Source: Rutpela maculata (Eukaryota > Arthropoda > Insecta > Coleoptera > Cerambycidae). Taken from it: 64,000 bases of DNA. A program made the position numbers and the translations under genes. Below the pieces are notes generated by a model. That model saw nothing but the letters and a program-made list of their open reading frames with translations. It was not told the origin of the DNA and made no database searches. Location of the stretch: NCBI GenBank assembly GCA_936432065.2, contig OW386293.2:103685795-103749794 (forward strand), written 5' to 3'. Position 1 is the stretch's first letter. Each line of letters opens with the position of its first letter. This document shows positions 1-10,600 of this stretch, one piece after another.

Positions 1-347
1 TGCTTGGCTGTCGAAAAAATTGACTAGTTTACAGTTCCTTGCCACATTCTTTCCTTTGCACACCACTGTATAGCGGCTACTTCAGCCTGAAATATTGTGG
101 CGTGTATTCCTAGACTGTCTGGTATTTTGATTTGAAATTTTTTATAGACGTTATACTTTGGGACCATAGTGTCCTTGGGCATTCCCAAAATGGGATCTGC
201 CTTCGGCACTGAGTATAACTTTTGGTGACCTGTTCCGTGTTGTTGCCTTATGGGCGTTGTGCCTTGTATTAGAATGTGTACCACTGAACGAGCTTCCCCT
301 TCTTTAAGTAACTCCACGTTTATTACAAAAAGATAAAAAGTGCACAT
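1..347 (-). pseudogene. non-LTR retrotransposon RNase H fragment, cut by window edge
   Basis: Reading the minus strand, the frame from 347 to 24 contains the segment TIFQAEVAAIQWCAKE. It matches the helix carrying the catalytic Glu of the RNase H domain in LOA/I/R1-type non-LTR retrotransposons (compare VFQTEIFAILVCAQE in the 52.6-kb element). The RNase H start (FTDGS motif) is not recognisable, and the frame stops at 24 just after the helix. The window edge cuts off whatever follows, so this is a remnant with no function of its own. Assignment rests on one motif plus resemblance to the two better copies in the window. Confidence 0.55.
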
Positions 348-1260
348 ATCAAAAAAATTTTACGAACATTTGAGAGCTCATCAGTACATCCCTCTTTGTA
401 CAGTGGAATAACAGTAAAAGCTTTTAGGCAGAAAAGGAATGTACCGGTTCCAAAGGACTGTTTTATAAGATGAGCTAAAATATTTATATGCTGTCTGGTA
501 CGTTTTCAAAAACTTTAATAGGAGCTGATAGATATGCTGATGTTTATAAGTGACTGTTTAATTATGTTAACAAGGGTATCGATGGCTGCATAAACGATAA
601 TGAGCTTATTTATGTCGGCGGTTATTGATATTCATATAAGAGATATCGGTTATTAAACAAATATATAATTTCAAGACCAAATAGCCAAAAGAAATGACTC
701 ACGTGTGAACCTACTGAAGACATCAAGTGACCCAGTTTTGTTAAGGATTGTTGTCCGCCAGAATTACAAACAAACAATAAATATCACGATTAAGAACCAC
801 CCACAGCTTTAGTGGCGATGTAAGTCTTCCTTCGTATCTTACTGTGGGCTTAATATTTCACAAAGTTAACTGATTAACCGTACTACAGTCCTGTTATTCT
901 TTGGTGGGCGGCCGGGTTACTATAATTATTCGCCATTAAGGTTTATAACTGATGACTCCATCTAACCCAATTTTTATTGAAATTAATTTTTTTGGCTGCT
1001 CCTTCCAAATATACAGTATAAAACAAAGGTGTAATATATTGCTAACAGTACTTCTTAATAGTTCAGTTGCCAAAAGTTTTATTAATTAATTAATTAAGAA
1101 TGCACACAAAAAAAGTATGCTTATTTTGAATGTACCTATTTGTTCAGGAATTTGAATGTATTATTTGCTCAAAAGAAGAGATTTTCCTTGGTTTGAAAAA
1201 GGATATTTATTTGTGAAAACTAAAGCAAAATCTTGATAAATTTCTTTAATTTGACATGAG
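348..1260. other. AT-rich intergenic sequence, nothing recognised
   Basis: No open frame of interest, no terminal repeats and no RNA gene seen. It is AT-rich with scattered short palindromes such as ATTAATTAATTAAT near 1082. Confidence 0.5.
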
Positions 1261-1264
1261 GATA

Positions 1265-1556
1265 ATCAAATCAAAACATTCGCTTTGTAAATATAAAACT
1301 ATGCATAATTTCAACTTAAAAATACATTACTCCTGGAACAAATATTATATACATTTAAAACAAGAATATAATTCTTCTTTTGAATATACGCATATTATCA
1401 AAAAATTGAGAATTTCATATATTTAACTTAATTAGAGTATAATCAAGTTGAGACATCCAAATTCATCATTGACAACTATACATAGTTTCAAGTTAAAAAT
1501 GTATTAGCTTTAGAATAAACATTACATATATTTGAAATAAATAGTGGAATTCTTTT
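1265..1556 (+). repeat. dispersed AT-rich repeat, copy 1
   Basis: This AT-rich block recurs at 2790-2975 continuing at 4560-4640, and again, more diverged, at 4723-4880. Shared phrases include ATAAAACTANGCATAATTTC and TCAAGTTAAAAATG. Copy 2 is split by the hairpin elements at 2976-4559. No coding capacity is apparent. Confidence 0.6.
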
Positions 1557-1930
1557 TTTCTTTATATGTATTTATTGAAAAAGGACCGTTTCGGTGAATT
1601 TTTCCCAAACCTGGCGGAAAGTGTTCCTTTTTGCATGCCGAGTAAAAGTTTCAATGGCCACGAAGCTCAAAAACCCCTTCTTTTTGCGATGCAGACGCCC
1701 AAACATGTATTTTTAACGTATGGGGAATGTGAACTTACAGTAAGGATAGATGCGGCAAGTACTCTAATTAACACACTGTAATTCATGTTGGTAGGGGGGA
1801 AGGGTGAGAGTACTATCTAATACCTGCGTAATTCCACCATTGGTCACGTGATAACCTCCGACTGATCACGTGACAGTTTACATATGAAGAACGTCAGTCA
1901 GTAGTATGAGTTTTAACCCCAAATTCTGTC

Positions 1931-1999
1931 TGTATGAGTGAGTGTATGTGTATGTGTGTGTGCGCATGTGTATGCGTCTGTGTATGTGCGTGTGCGCAT
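1931..1999. repeat. GT-rich low-complexity tract
   Basis: Imperfect (GT)n with GTAT and GCGC interruptions, inside the 1590-2717 element. Confidence 0.8.
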
Positions 2000-2278
2000 A
2001 AAAATGAGTTTTGACCACTTCAAACTGTTTACCTGGGCGAGTGTTTGTAATGGAAGGGGGATTCACGTCTGTGAGCGTTACCTATCGTGAAAAATGATAG
2101 TCATAATTACGATTTTTGAATCTAAGAATTATCTGTGAGGGATCAAAAGGGGGAGACTGATAACTATTTGTTGGCCATGAGAAAACTACCTGCTGTTTAC
2201 GTGAAACCCTCCTACTGAACGCCTCAATAAAAAGCCGGTCAGAATAATGAGTCTCGCTGCTAGAATGTTTGTGAATGT

Positions 2279-2296
2279 TGTGTGTGTGTGTGTGTG
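2279..2296. repeat. (TG)9 microsatellite
   Basis: Uninterrupted TG dinucleotides inside the 1590-2717 element. Confidence 0.95.
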
Positions 2297-2977
2297 GTGG
2301 GAATTGATACGTCTATCATAGGGTATAAATCTATTTCACACTCTTAGGATTACCCAGATTGAACGACGTGGCTATGGCGACCTCTCTATCCTTCGAAGTA
2401 TTAATTAATGAGAGTCCTTTATCTTTTACATAACGTACGTATTTTATTCGTACATTCATTCAATCAATGTTTGGGGTCCTGTAGTCCTTTTCAGAATAAT
2501 TGGGAACAATTGTACGAGTGACACTCCATGCGTCATTCTCAGGATTGTTGGGGAAAAGAACGCGCTTGTAAGTTCACATTCCCCATACGTTAAAAATACA
2601 TGTTTGGGCGTCTGCAGCGCAAAAAGAAGGGGTTTTTGAGCTTCGTGGCCATTGAAACTTTTACTCGGTATGCAAAAAGGAACACTTTCCGCCAGGTTTG
2701 GGAAAAATTCACCGAAACCCATTTTCGGGTTCCTTTAAGGGGTCCTTTAAGAAAAGTAACTGCTTAACTTGAGAGCAGTATATTCAAATCGAGACATTTA
2801 TGTTCTCAATATAAAACTAAGCATAATTTCAACTAAAAATACTTTACTTTTGGATCAAATATAAATTTAAAACAAGGCCAAAATTCTTCATTTGAATATA
2901 TGCATATGTTAAGAAATTTGAGAATATCATATATTTAACTTAAATTGAGTATAGTCAAGTTGAGATTCTACATTGTA

Positions 2978-3765
2978 GTTGAGGAGCCCTCCCTAGTTGT
3001 ACGTGCACCCCCCGCCCGATCCTTGGGGACAATGTTTTTCATAAAGATTAAAGCCTAAGGAACAATTTAAGACATATCTTAAAGAAAAAACTGGCTATAC
3101 TTTCAAAATGGCGGCCATATATGTTAAAAAACTGTTGCCAATGTTGTTTTTGTCATTTAACACAAAAACTAAATAAGATGTACAAAAACTTTTTTCACAA
3201 AAAACAGCGTGCATAAAATTTTCTACAATTTTGTTCCTATACAATATTTTGATAGATAAATGAGTCCAAAATTAAGAAAACATGGAAATTCATATATCGG
3301 TAAATCACTCAGGGGAAATAACTGACAATTATTGTAAGGCGTATAATATAACTTTATATTATTAACATAACAAAAAATAAAATAAACTTAAAAATATTAA
3401 TAATAATAATATTATAATTTGCAGAGATTTATCTCGAAAACGGTAACAGTGGTATCTGGAAAATGGTAACTCCTATCCAAATATTGTATAGGAACAAAAT
3501 TGTAGAAAATTTTATGCACTTTGTTTTTTGTGCAGAAAGTTTTTGTCCATCTTTTTTAGTTTTTGTGTTAAATGACAAAAACAATATTTGCAATTTTTTT
3601 TTAAACGCACGCCATTTTGAAAGTACAGCCAGTTTTTTTTTGGGGGCGACATGTCTTAAATTATGCCTTAGGCTTTAATCTTTATGAAAAACATTAACCC
3701 CAAGGATCGGTGGGGGGGAGGGCTGGGGAGGGGGGAAGGCGCACGGACAGTTAGGGTGTTAGTAT
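2978..3765. mobile_element. hairpin (fold-back/MITE-like) element, complete copy
   Basis: The left half (2978-3250) and right half (about 3470-3765) are inverted copies of ~280 bp. Both contain GATCCTTGGGG, AAAGCCTAAGG and TTTCAAAATGGC-type sequence near the outer ends and CCTATACAATATTT at the inner ends. The ~220-bp centre is AT-rich. The outer ends are C/G-rich. No ORF fits a transposase, so it is non-autonomous. A clean target duplication was not found. Confidence 0.6.
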
Positions 3766-3789
3766 TACGTTTTATATTGAATTTTATAT

Positions 3790-4559
3790 TTTATTTTAAA
3801 AGCTGAATCATTTATCTGGAAAATGGTAACTCCTATCCAAATATTGTAGAGGAACAAAATTGTAGAAAATTGTATGCACTTTGTTTTTTGTGTAGAAAGT
3901 TTTTCTCCATCTTTTTCAGTTTTTGTGTTAAATGACTGGTTAAGCCAGCAGCTCAGGGCTCTAATAAACAAGTGGGACTGTATTTCCAAAATGCTAAATA
4001 TTTACTAAAAATCAATAAATCTAAATTATATGTCGAAAACTTACCAATTTTGTGTTGTGATGTTCGGATGTTCCTGATGACTTTTAATTGGATTAGGACA
4101 GGACAAGTGGGGAAGGAAATAGTTTTCGACACAATACAATTAAACTCCGATATCCACAAAATAAAACATTAATTATTGCAATTCACTTCAATACTCTAAC
4201 CAACTAATTTTGAACAATTAATTTTAACCAATATGCGGGAGCTACTACTATTTGAGGCGACAGCGAGAATCTAACTCGTTCTACTAATGGCACACACTGA
4301 CTAACTTTTTTGTCTATCTTTTTATCATATTTTTTAATCCTAAATTAAATTTCTAATTTCCCAAGTAAATTTCTAAAGGCGCGTCACCAAATGACAAAAA
4401 GAATATTTGCAATTTTTTTTAACGGACGCCATTTTGAAAGTGTAGCCATTTTTTTTGGGACATGTCTAAAATGGTTCCTTAGGCTTTAGTCTTTATGAAA
4501 AACATTGTCTTCAAGGATCGGGGGGGAGGGTGCACGGACACTTAGGATGGGCTCCCGTA
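3790..4559. mobile_element. second, partial hairpin-element copy, interrupted
   Basis: 3818-3936 plus 4389-4545 repeats the right half of the neighbouring 2978-3765 element, including GGAAAATGGTAACTCCTATC at the start and the G-rich GATCGGGGGG end. The left half is missing. Either a tandem partial duplication or a second insertion explains it. The copy is split by the insertion at 3937-4388. Confidence 0.55.
3937..4388. mobile_element. 452-bp insertion with 7-bp target duplication AAATGAC
   Basis: AAATGAC occurs at 3930-3936 and at 4389-4395. The uninterrupted sister sequence near 3571-3590 has AAATGAC once, with the flanking sequence joined. The insert starts TGGTTAAGCC and ends GCGTCACC; the ends are at best weakly inverted. 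A short open frame (3972-4172) has no recognised homology. It is probably a small non-autonomous DNA element; superfamily unknown. Confidence 0.6.
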
Positions 4560-4640
4560 GTATTGAGAACTATATATATTTTCAAGTTAAAAATGAATTA
4601 ACCTTAGAATAAATATTACATAAGTTTTAAATAAATAGTA

Positions 4641-6841
4641 GAATTATTTGATTCATTAAATATATTTATTACAAAATTTACAATGACAACACCTAACTTG
4701 CGAGATAAATCTATTAAAGTCGGGAGATCCATATTCTAAATATAGAATTAGGTATAATTGAAACTAAAAATGCTTTACTTTTGAAACAAAATGTAATATA
4801 AATTTGGGACAATCTTTAAATATAACACATTTTTTAAATTTGAGAGTATCGTGTATTTAACTTATACAAAGTATAGTAAAGCCCTCTCCAAGTTCACGAT
4901 AGATGCTGGTAGATGGATCTGCTTATAATTCCCTAACTTTTGTCTTACCACAGGTCTTTGAGAGTAGTTGCTCGGAAATTCGTATAGGCAATAAAAATAT
5001 AAATGCTTCATTCCAATATCAGACATTCTTGAATTATCGGGGGTCAGATGATGGACAAATAATTAAATAAGTTGTTCTTGCTGTCGATATGAATTTGACT
5101 TGAAAAATTCATTTCAAAAGGAAACAATCCTGATTTTTAATTTAAATAGATCTTAATTTTTATTTGAACTACGAGAGATTATACACATATAAATTATAAT
5201 ATTGATTTAAAAATAATCTTGCGTTAAATTGAGACCAGCTATTTTTTGGTTTAAATATATAATAATATTTAATTTAAAATTATATGTACTCTTAGCTTAA
5301 TTCGTTTTTTAGTTTGATTAAAAATTCAATGTTATTTTAAATGTAACATACAATTTATTTACAGAGACTTAAACACAATTTTAAAGGAAATGTATTGAGG
5401 TGTTCATTTTAAAATAAGGAATAGTGTTAAAACAAGAATTTTTCGTTTTAAATAAATGAAATGTTCAATTTAATACTACGTACTTGTCTAATTAAGGATA
5501 ATCTTAAATAAATTGTACTCTTCATTTGAAATATTGATTCTATTCATTATATACAAACTTACCGTTTATTTGGATTGAAGCATATTTATTCAAATCAAAT
5601 ATGCTTTTTTGGGTGTGGCTCCAACACGGCATGCGATATTTTTCAAAATGTATTATTAAAAAAACAAAATGTTAACATAGTCATAGGAGGCACTTCATTA
5701 AAAAAATTGATTTTTCTTTATAGGATGAATAGTTTTTGTGTAAAATGAAATGAAAGCTCGCGGCTTTAATTTTGCGCAGAAGCAAAAAATTTGAAATTTC
5801 ATAGACTCAACTTCATAAAATGTGTCACAGTGTAAATGAACATTTGCGAATACACTTGGGAGAACGGACGTAGAATAAACTGAGATTCGGCAAAAAATTT
5901 ACCAAAAGAGACAGATAGGTAGCAAGAAAATTAAAGAATCAGCTATAATATTAATGATTGAGGATAAATGCGTGTCGAATTGTTCCGTAGATGTCTGTCT
6001 ACCGTTGTTAAAAGAAGGACTTGAACTGAACACTGTTCAAAATAAAACTATCAACTAGATATATCAACAGTTCTGTATAAGCAGTAAGGATACTGAATAT
6101 AACAAATATATTCTTAATGCCGTGTATTTAATATACACAGCGAACAAATACTTTTATAATAAGCTTTGAGAAAGGAAACAGATTCGGTTTCTCAAACGTC
6201 AGCAAAAATATGTTAATTTTATGTTTTTATTCTTATTTATTATTTGTCAAAAAACGTTCTCTAACTGCTCTTTTGACGTAGATTTTATTTTCCAATAAAA
6301 TACAGGACAATTGTATTATGTTGTAGATTTCACGGACATTATTTAGAACATAATACATTGGCAGGAAATCCCAACAAAAAACACAGAAAAATTGTAGGCT
6401 TTCAGACGCATTGATTAATTTTTTAGACTGATTACTCTTGAAGGGCGTATATTCTTATACAAATTTTACTTTACTGGTAAAAGATTATTTTACTTAAAAT
6501 GTCGTTTTGTCTTCAAAAATTGATCATGTATAATTCTTGTTGGGTTACATCTACACTGTAAGTGCTAATGACACCCACAACAACGTATCACATTTAGAAT
6601 AATGTTTTAGATTAAAATTAAAAAGTAATATTTTTCGCGTTTTACAATTTGCACAAAATTTTCGAAAATCAAGAGGCTATAGTTCATCGATATTAACAAA
6701 AAATAGGAGAAATATATTATAATACTTTGCCACCTGGTATTATCCGGTTCATCGGGCCACCTCCCAAGGATCAAGAGGAAGGTAGCTTCAACCTTAAAAA
6801 TCACACCTAACATGCCCTATCGCAGTTTTTTACATTTTTCC
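4641..6841. other. AT-rich intergenic stretch
   Basis: Apart from a third diverged AT-rich repeat copy at about 4723-4880, nothing coding or structured was recognised in these 2.2 kb. Confidence 0.5.
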
Positions 6842-6895
6842 GCGAAATAGAATAGAATACAATAGAATAGAATACAATAGAATAGAATAGAACAG
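6842..6895. repeat. (AATAG)n microsatellite
   Basis: Tandem AATAG units with a few AATAC variants, ending at the left end of the LTR element. It may mark the insertion target or a later expansion. Confidence 0.9.
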
Positions 6896-6898
6896 ATA

Positions 6899-7119
6899 TG
6901 TATATCACGGTTCACATGAATGACTTTTTAAAACTATTATTTATTTAAATGGAGCCAACGTTGGCTCTTGGAGAAGGAATATAATAATAATTAGAAGTGT
7001 AATATGATATCTTGAAGATAAGCAATTAATAAGAGAAGCTGTTATCGTGTAATACGATATACCTGTGTAGGTTTATTATGGCTAAGTCTTAATAAGATAG
7101 CGTGTAATATTATATAACA
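6899..7119 (-). repeat. 3' LTR (shortened)
   Basis: Direct repeat of 9406-9756, ending at TATAACA next to the polypurine tract. It lacks ~130 bp present in the other LTR; the missing piece lies between two GTGT words, which suggests deletion by short direct repeat. The extreme left end also differs by a base or more from the TGTTAGATC of the partner. Confidence 0.85.
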
Positions 7120-7130
7120 ACTTTCCCCTT
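7120..7130 (-). other. polypurine tract
   Basis: On the minus strand AAGGGGAAAG lies directly before the 3' LTR start TGTTATATAA. This is the expected place for plus-strand priming in LTR retroelements. Confidence 0.8.
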
Positions 7131-7470
7131 AATAAAAAAGTTGAAAATTGTTAAAAGCGTTAAATGAATATAATGCAAAATAACTTGAAACAATATTGAA
7201 TGAATACAAAGCAAAATAATAAAATACGTAAAAGTTAAAATTGGTAAACGATAATAATAATAAGTGAGTAATACATTACATAAATGTAGTAAGAATAAAA
7301 TACAATGGTCTAAATTAATAGACAAGGGTAGAGCTCCACATATGAAAGTCTATGTTAACTCGATGTCCTTTACCGGGTCGCTTTCTTGGAGGGATCAGTC
7401 TAGGAAATTTGGTAAAAACTCTGCTTCGCTCTGAAGGAGGTGAAGGAGGGTTGTCCATTGAGGGTTGGAT

Positions 7471-9212
7471 TCACAATGCTCCACATCTTCTTCTTCTGCA
7501 TTTACAAGTTATGTAAAGTAGAACTAATAGAATGATGAGAGTGATTATGAAATACGTGAACTAAGATACGTGTTTGGTCAAAAAAGGTTCGTTTATGAGG
7601 TCATTCAGGTCTTTGGAATATTGGTCCAATTTGTTTTTAGCAATATCTAGATCTTCTATGTCGAGGCTGTTTCATTTGAGCGGTTTTAATTTTGGAATTT
7701 GTATTTTGTCGGGCATGTGATTACAGCATTCAAAAGGAATTTGGATAGGATGTGAATTATCCTTAATTTCGGAAAAGACTTTGGCACTGGCTTGTATTCT
7801 AGTAATGCCTACATAGGCGTAACATCCTGGTTGTAGTTTGATGATGGGAATTTTTGTTGATTAGCTCTGTTGTGGATTCTCTCTTTGGACAGTTGATGGT
7901 GAAGTGAAGTGGTTCGAAATTAATTACTAGCCATGTGTTGTCTTCAAGTTCTTGGACGTTGTATCCCTGACTAATGATGAAGGAAGTTTGACAGTTCTCT
8001 GGAAGTTTCATCAATGGTTTTAGTATTCTGGCTTCACATATGGCATTTTGGTCGATAGGATATGCAAACAGGTTCGAACATAGTTTGGTTCCAAAATAAA
8101 GTGGTTTGCATTCTTTCAAATTTTGTATAGGTATGTACATTAAATAATCATCATCTCTCGCGATAAACTTCTAAGAAATTGATCAAATATGATGAAGCCC
8201 AGTTCTGTTATCAAATATCGGGATAGGGTATAGACGATAGGGTATAGACGATAGGGTATAGACGATAGGTGTTATAATTTTGGGGTTCAACGAGTGGTAT
8301 TGTTAAAACAAATACTAAGTTAGAATCCATTTGAAATGCTTGTAATTCAGTAACATCCAAATACTTAGCAACTGCCGATAATTTAATAGGAAGTGGCAAA
8401 TTGTTCTTTTGTAAGCTCTGTGAAATTTCTTGTAATGTTCTTACCAAATGATTGGGGGTTATGATTGACGTGTGAATGATTCCTAATCTGGCAAATGTTA
8501 TTGAATTCAGAATGTCGTTCAAATTATCTTCGATATACAAATAGCTTGCCATTAATTGTTCGGAAATGTATAAACATTTTAATTTTATGTGAGCAGCCTA
8601 AATAGCTTGAGTCATGGTTTGAATTATGTGTTCGATTTCTTCGAGATCTTTGTTAAATGTTTCCTCGTCTATTTGTAATTTTTGTATGGTCGAGTTAAAA
8701 TTTTTGATAACCGATGTTGTGACTGAAATTTGGTTTTTAATTAGGTTTTCCAGTTGATGTTCGTCATTGTTTAGTTTATTGATGCAATCAGAGTAGTACT
8801 GACCATCTTCGGCGTCTAAATTTCCAGTTATTGATTTAAAGATAGTGCCGATATCGTTAATTATTTCTCGTTTATATCTTTCTGTATTTGAAAAGATTTC
8901 GTCAAATTTCGTTTTTATAAAGTTGGATATTTGTGTTAAAAGGTTAAAGCCTGTTTTAATTTCACTCGTAAAAATAATTGACTTGTGATCACCATTATTG
9001 AAAGTGTACAAGATTCTGTTTAAAATATTTTTATTTTTGTCAAAATCTAGTTCTAAGGATCATATGTTTTTGTGTACAAGTAGCGTCCATTTTTCGTTTG
9101 TCACTACGATGTCCATGTCTCTGTGGTAGTATACACCAATAGTGCTGTTTATTGAGGTTATTTTATACTGACATAATGCTGATCCGAACAGCAGCAGAAA
9201 CGTTAATTTCAT
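7471..9212 (-). pseudogene. env: errantivirus envelope (baculovirus F-like) pseudogene
   Basis: The frame starts at ATG 9212-9210 with a hydrophobic signal-like stretch and runs about 580 codons to a stop at 7471, close to normal length for insect errantivirus Env. It would have been a membrane fusion glycoprotein. The helical middle has the GNLD..D..YY..CI..L pattern seen in errantivirus Env/baculovirus F proteins. A cysteine-bearing C-terminal ectodomain (about 8140-7799) follows. A membrane-spanning helix at about 7565-7505 is followed by a short Cys/Arg-rich tail. It is broken: stop codons at 9062-9060 (codon 51) and 8600-8598; a frame change next to a three-copy 14-bp tandem repeat (8222-8263); further stops at 8185-8183 and 8173-8171; a shift near 7860; and two stops shortly before the membrane segment. 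Family assignment is by pattern and position in the element. Confidence 0.75.
8222..8269. repeat. 14-bp tandem triplication inside env
   Basis: GATAGGGTATAGAC is present three times in a row plus a partial fourth unit. Two extra units equal 28 bp, which is 1 modulo 3 and matches the frame offset between the env blocks on either side. Confidence 0.85.
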
Positions 9213-9385
9213 CTCTATGGGTAGGTTCTGCGTCCGTCAAGGGATTGGGATCCGCCATCACCAGTGAGGAAGGTCTCCTTGTTCTCGTAAATGTACACGC
9301 ACTAGTTAGGCACCTTCTGCAGATGTTCTCCTTGTTCTCTTACGCTTCATTATCAGTTAGGCTTCTTGTTCTGATGATGTTTACG
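9213..9385 (-). other. leader between primer site and env start
   Basis: 173 nt of leader with an upstream ATG at 9258-9256 that opens about 15 codons in a different frame from env before the env ATG. In a full-length errantivirus this place is followed by gag and pol. A splice-like AG lies just before the env ATG. Confidence 0.55.
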
Positions 9386-9404
9386 GATCCTACCGACTGC
9401 GCCA
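9386..9404 (-). other. primer binding site, tRNA-Ser
   Basis: Minus strand TGGCGCAGTCGGTAGGATC is complementary to the 3' end of insect tRNA-Ser including CCA (plus strand reads ATCCTACCGACTGCGCCA). It lies one base from the 5' LTR. A serine primer is known for the 17.6/297/ZAM group of errantiviruses. Confidence 0.85.
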
Positions 9405-9405
9405 A

Positions 9406-9756
9406 TGTTAGATCACGGTTCAAATGAATGACTTTTTAAAACTATTATTTATTTAAATGGAGCCAACGTTGGCTCTTGAAGAAGGAATATAATAATAATT
9501 AGAAGTGTTTCATTCTAAGTGAGTTTCAACAAAGCGTGTTTAGTCATATTTATAACATACAGAACCTGAGTAAGCAAAATATAGAACAAAGGAATTGCAG
9601 TTCTGCAGTCAGCACAAGTTATGAGAAACGAAGGTGTAATAAGATATCTTGAAGATAAGCAATTAATAAGAGAAGCTGTTATCGTGTAATACGATATACC
9701 TGTGAAGGTTTATTATGGCTATGTCTTAATAAGATAGCGTGTAATATTATATAACA
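9406..9756 (-). repeat. 5' LTR, 351 bp
   Basis: Direct repeat of 6899-7119. On the minus strand it begins TGTTATATAATATTACAC and ends ATCTAACA, the usual TG...CA form. It keeps the ~130-bp segment lost from the other LTR, so this is the better sequence for the family. Confidence 0.88.
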
Positions 9757-10214
9757 TGTATTCCCGTCCCTCACCCCACCAGAAAAACACCTTTCACCCT
9801 TCCAATTTTTAGGGACTCCTCAGATTCTTTACACATATGCTAAAAATAACTTATTTCCACATGCGTGTGTCTCCACAGTTTCATGAAGGGATCGCTTTTT
9901 TCCTTGTTGATGTGCGTTTTGAGGCTACATTATCTGTAAGAACTATTTCAAATAGTTAAGTTAGGTCTGTATTCTTGCGTTTATTCCTTTAATCTTATAA
10001 AATTTTCTGCTTTCGTTTTGGTTGTGGCACTGCACTAGATCTTCAACTTTCCTTTTCAGTGATCCTTTTTTTTTCCTCCTGCATCCCCAATCCCTCAATC
10101 CTCCTTTTGCTGTGTTAAGATTAGTATTTTGGTGTTTGGCAAGAAGTTAACAGATTTCTGAAAGAAGAAACCTGCTATATTTTTAGTAAGAAATCTACAG
10201 GGTGAACATCGTTA
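9757..10214. other. intergenic, nothing recognised
   Basis: Pyrimidine-rich stretches and no open frame or repeat that I can place. Confidence 0.45.
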
Positions 10215-10600
10215 GAAGAGTAGGTTCTCCAATAATGAATGTTTTAAAGTATTTCCCTAAGTAATATATTAGCGTGACCAGATTGAGGTACCAATATACA
10301 GAAAGTAGATAATTTCATATTAACTTAAAAAAATGTGAATGACTCAATTTAAATAAATGACGTAAATATTTTTAATATAATTTTTTGCTATAAAATGCTA
10401 AGAATCCTATTATGTAATTCAATGCTTTGTCAGTATTAGCTAGTAGAGTAGTTGTTTTGATTGGTTCTGCAATAATGAGTGTTTTAAAGTATTTACCAAC
10501 TAGTATACTAGCGTGCCCAGATTAGGGCAACAATATACAGAACGTTGGTAATTTCATAATAAATAAAAAAGTGTGCATGTTGTGATTTGCTTAATACCTT
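10215..10600 (-). repeat. dispersed copy of the 692-bp repeat family
   Basis: Two ~240-bp subunits (about 10215-10440 and 10440-10600) match the inverted unit at 46640-47110, sharing CCAATAATGAGTGTTTT and GTCAGTATTAGCTAG. This copy is more diverged than those at 45-47 kb. Confidence 0.75.

Larger units (their letters stand above)
1590..2717. mobile_element. 1.1-kb element with 150-bp inverted terminal arms
   Basis: The arms 1590-1739 (+) and 2568-2717 (-) are inverted copies that differ at only two positions by eye. Both arms carry the same open frame, starting FGEFFPNLAESVPFC and ending YGECELT, pointing inward. The ~830-bp interior is GT-rich in places and has no recognisable transposase. 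Long, nearly identical inverted ends suggest a young fold-back-like or internally deleted DNA element. I could not identify a target duplication, so the exact outer ends are uncertain. The peptide is unknown and may only be an open frame through repeat DNA. Confidence 0.55.
2790..4640 (+). repeat. AT-rich repeat copy 2, split by nested hairpin elements
   Basis: 2790-2975 aligns with 1265-1460, and the match resumes at about 4560-4640 with 1470-1556. The interval between is the insertion complex described in the next entries. This gives an order: AT-rich repeat first, then hairpin elements, then the small insertion at 3937. Confidence 0.6.
6899..9756 (-). mobile_element. defective errantivirus-like LTR retrotransposon (LTR-env-LTR)
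   Basis: Two direct long terminal repeats flank 2.3 kb of minus-strand sequence. Read on the minus strand the order is 5' LTR (9756-9406), one base, tRNA-Ser primer site, ~170-nt leader, a decayed envelope frame, polypurine tract and 3' LTR (7119-6899). No gag, protease, RT or integrase motifs are present, so the element could never have moved by itself. The direct join of leader to envelope start resembles reverse transcription of a spliced env message, though internal deletion is the alternative. TGTA lies next to the right end (9757-9760) and at the left end (6899-6902), which may be a 4-bp target duplication if the left LTR lost a few bases. It is an old genomic copy; the LTRs differ at roughly 6 of ~215 aligned sites plus indels. 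Confidence 0.85.

Noticed and set aside
3463..4172. Small ORFs in both directions in the hairpin elements
   Set aside because: Inverted copies produce mirrored frames; no homology or conserved coding pattern.
6842..6898. AATAG repeat as part of the LTR
   Set aside because: No matching sequence at the other LTR; it is flanking DNA.
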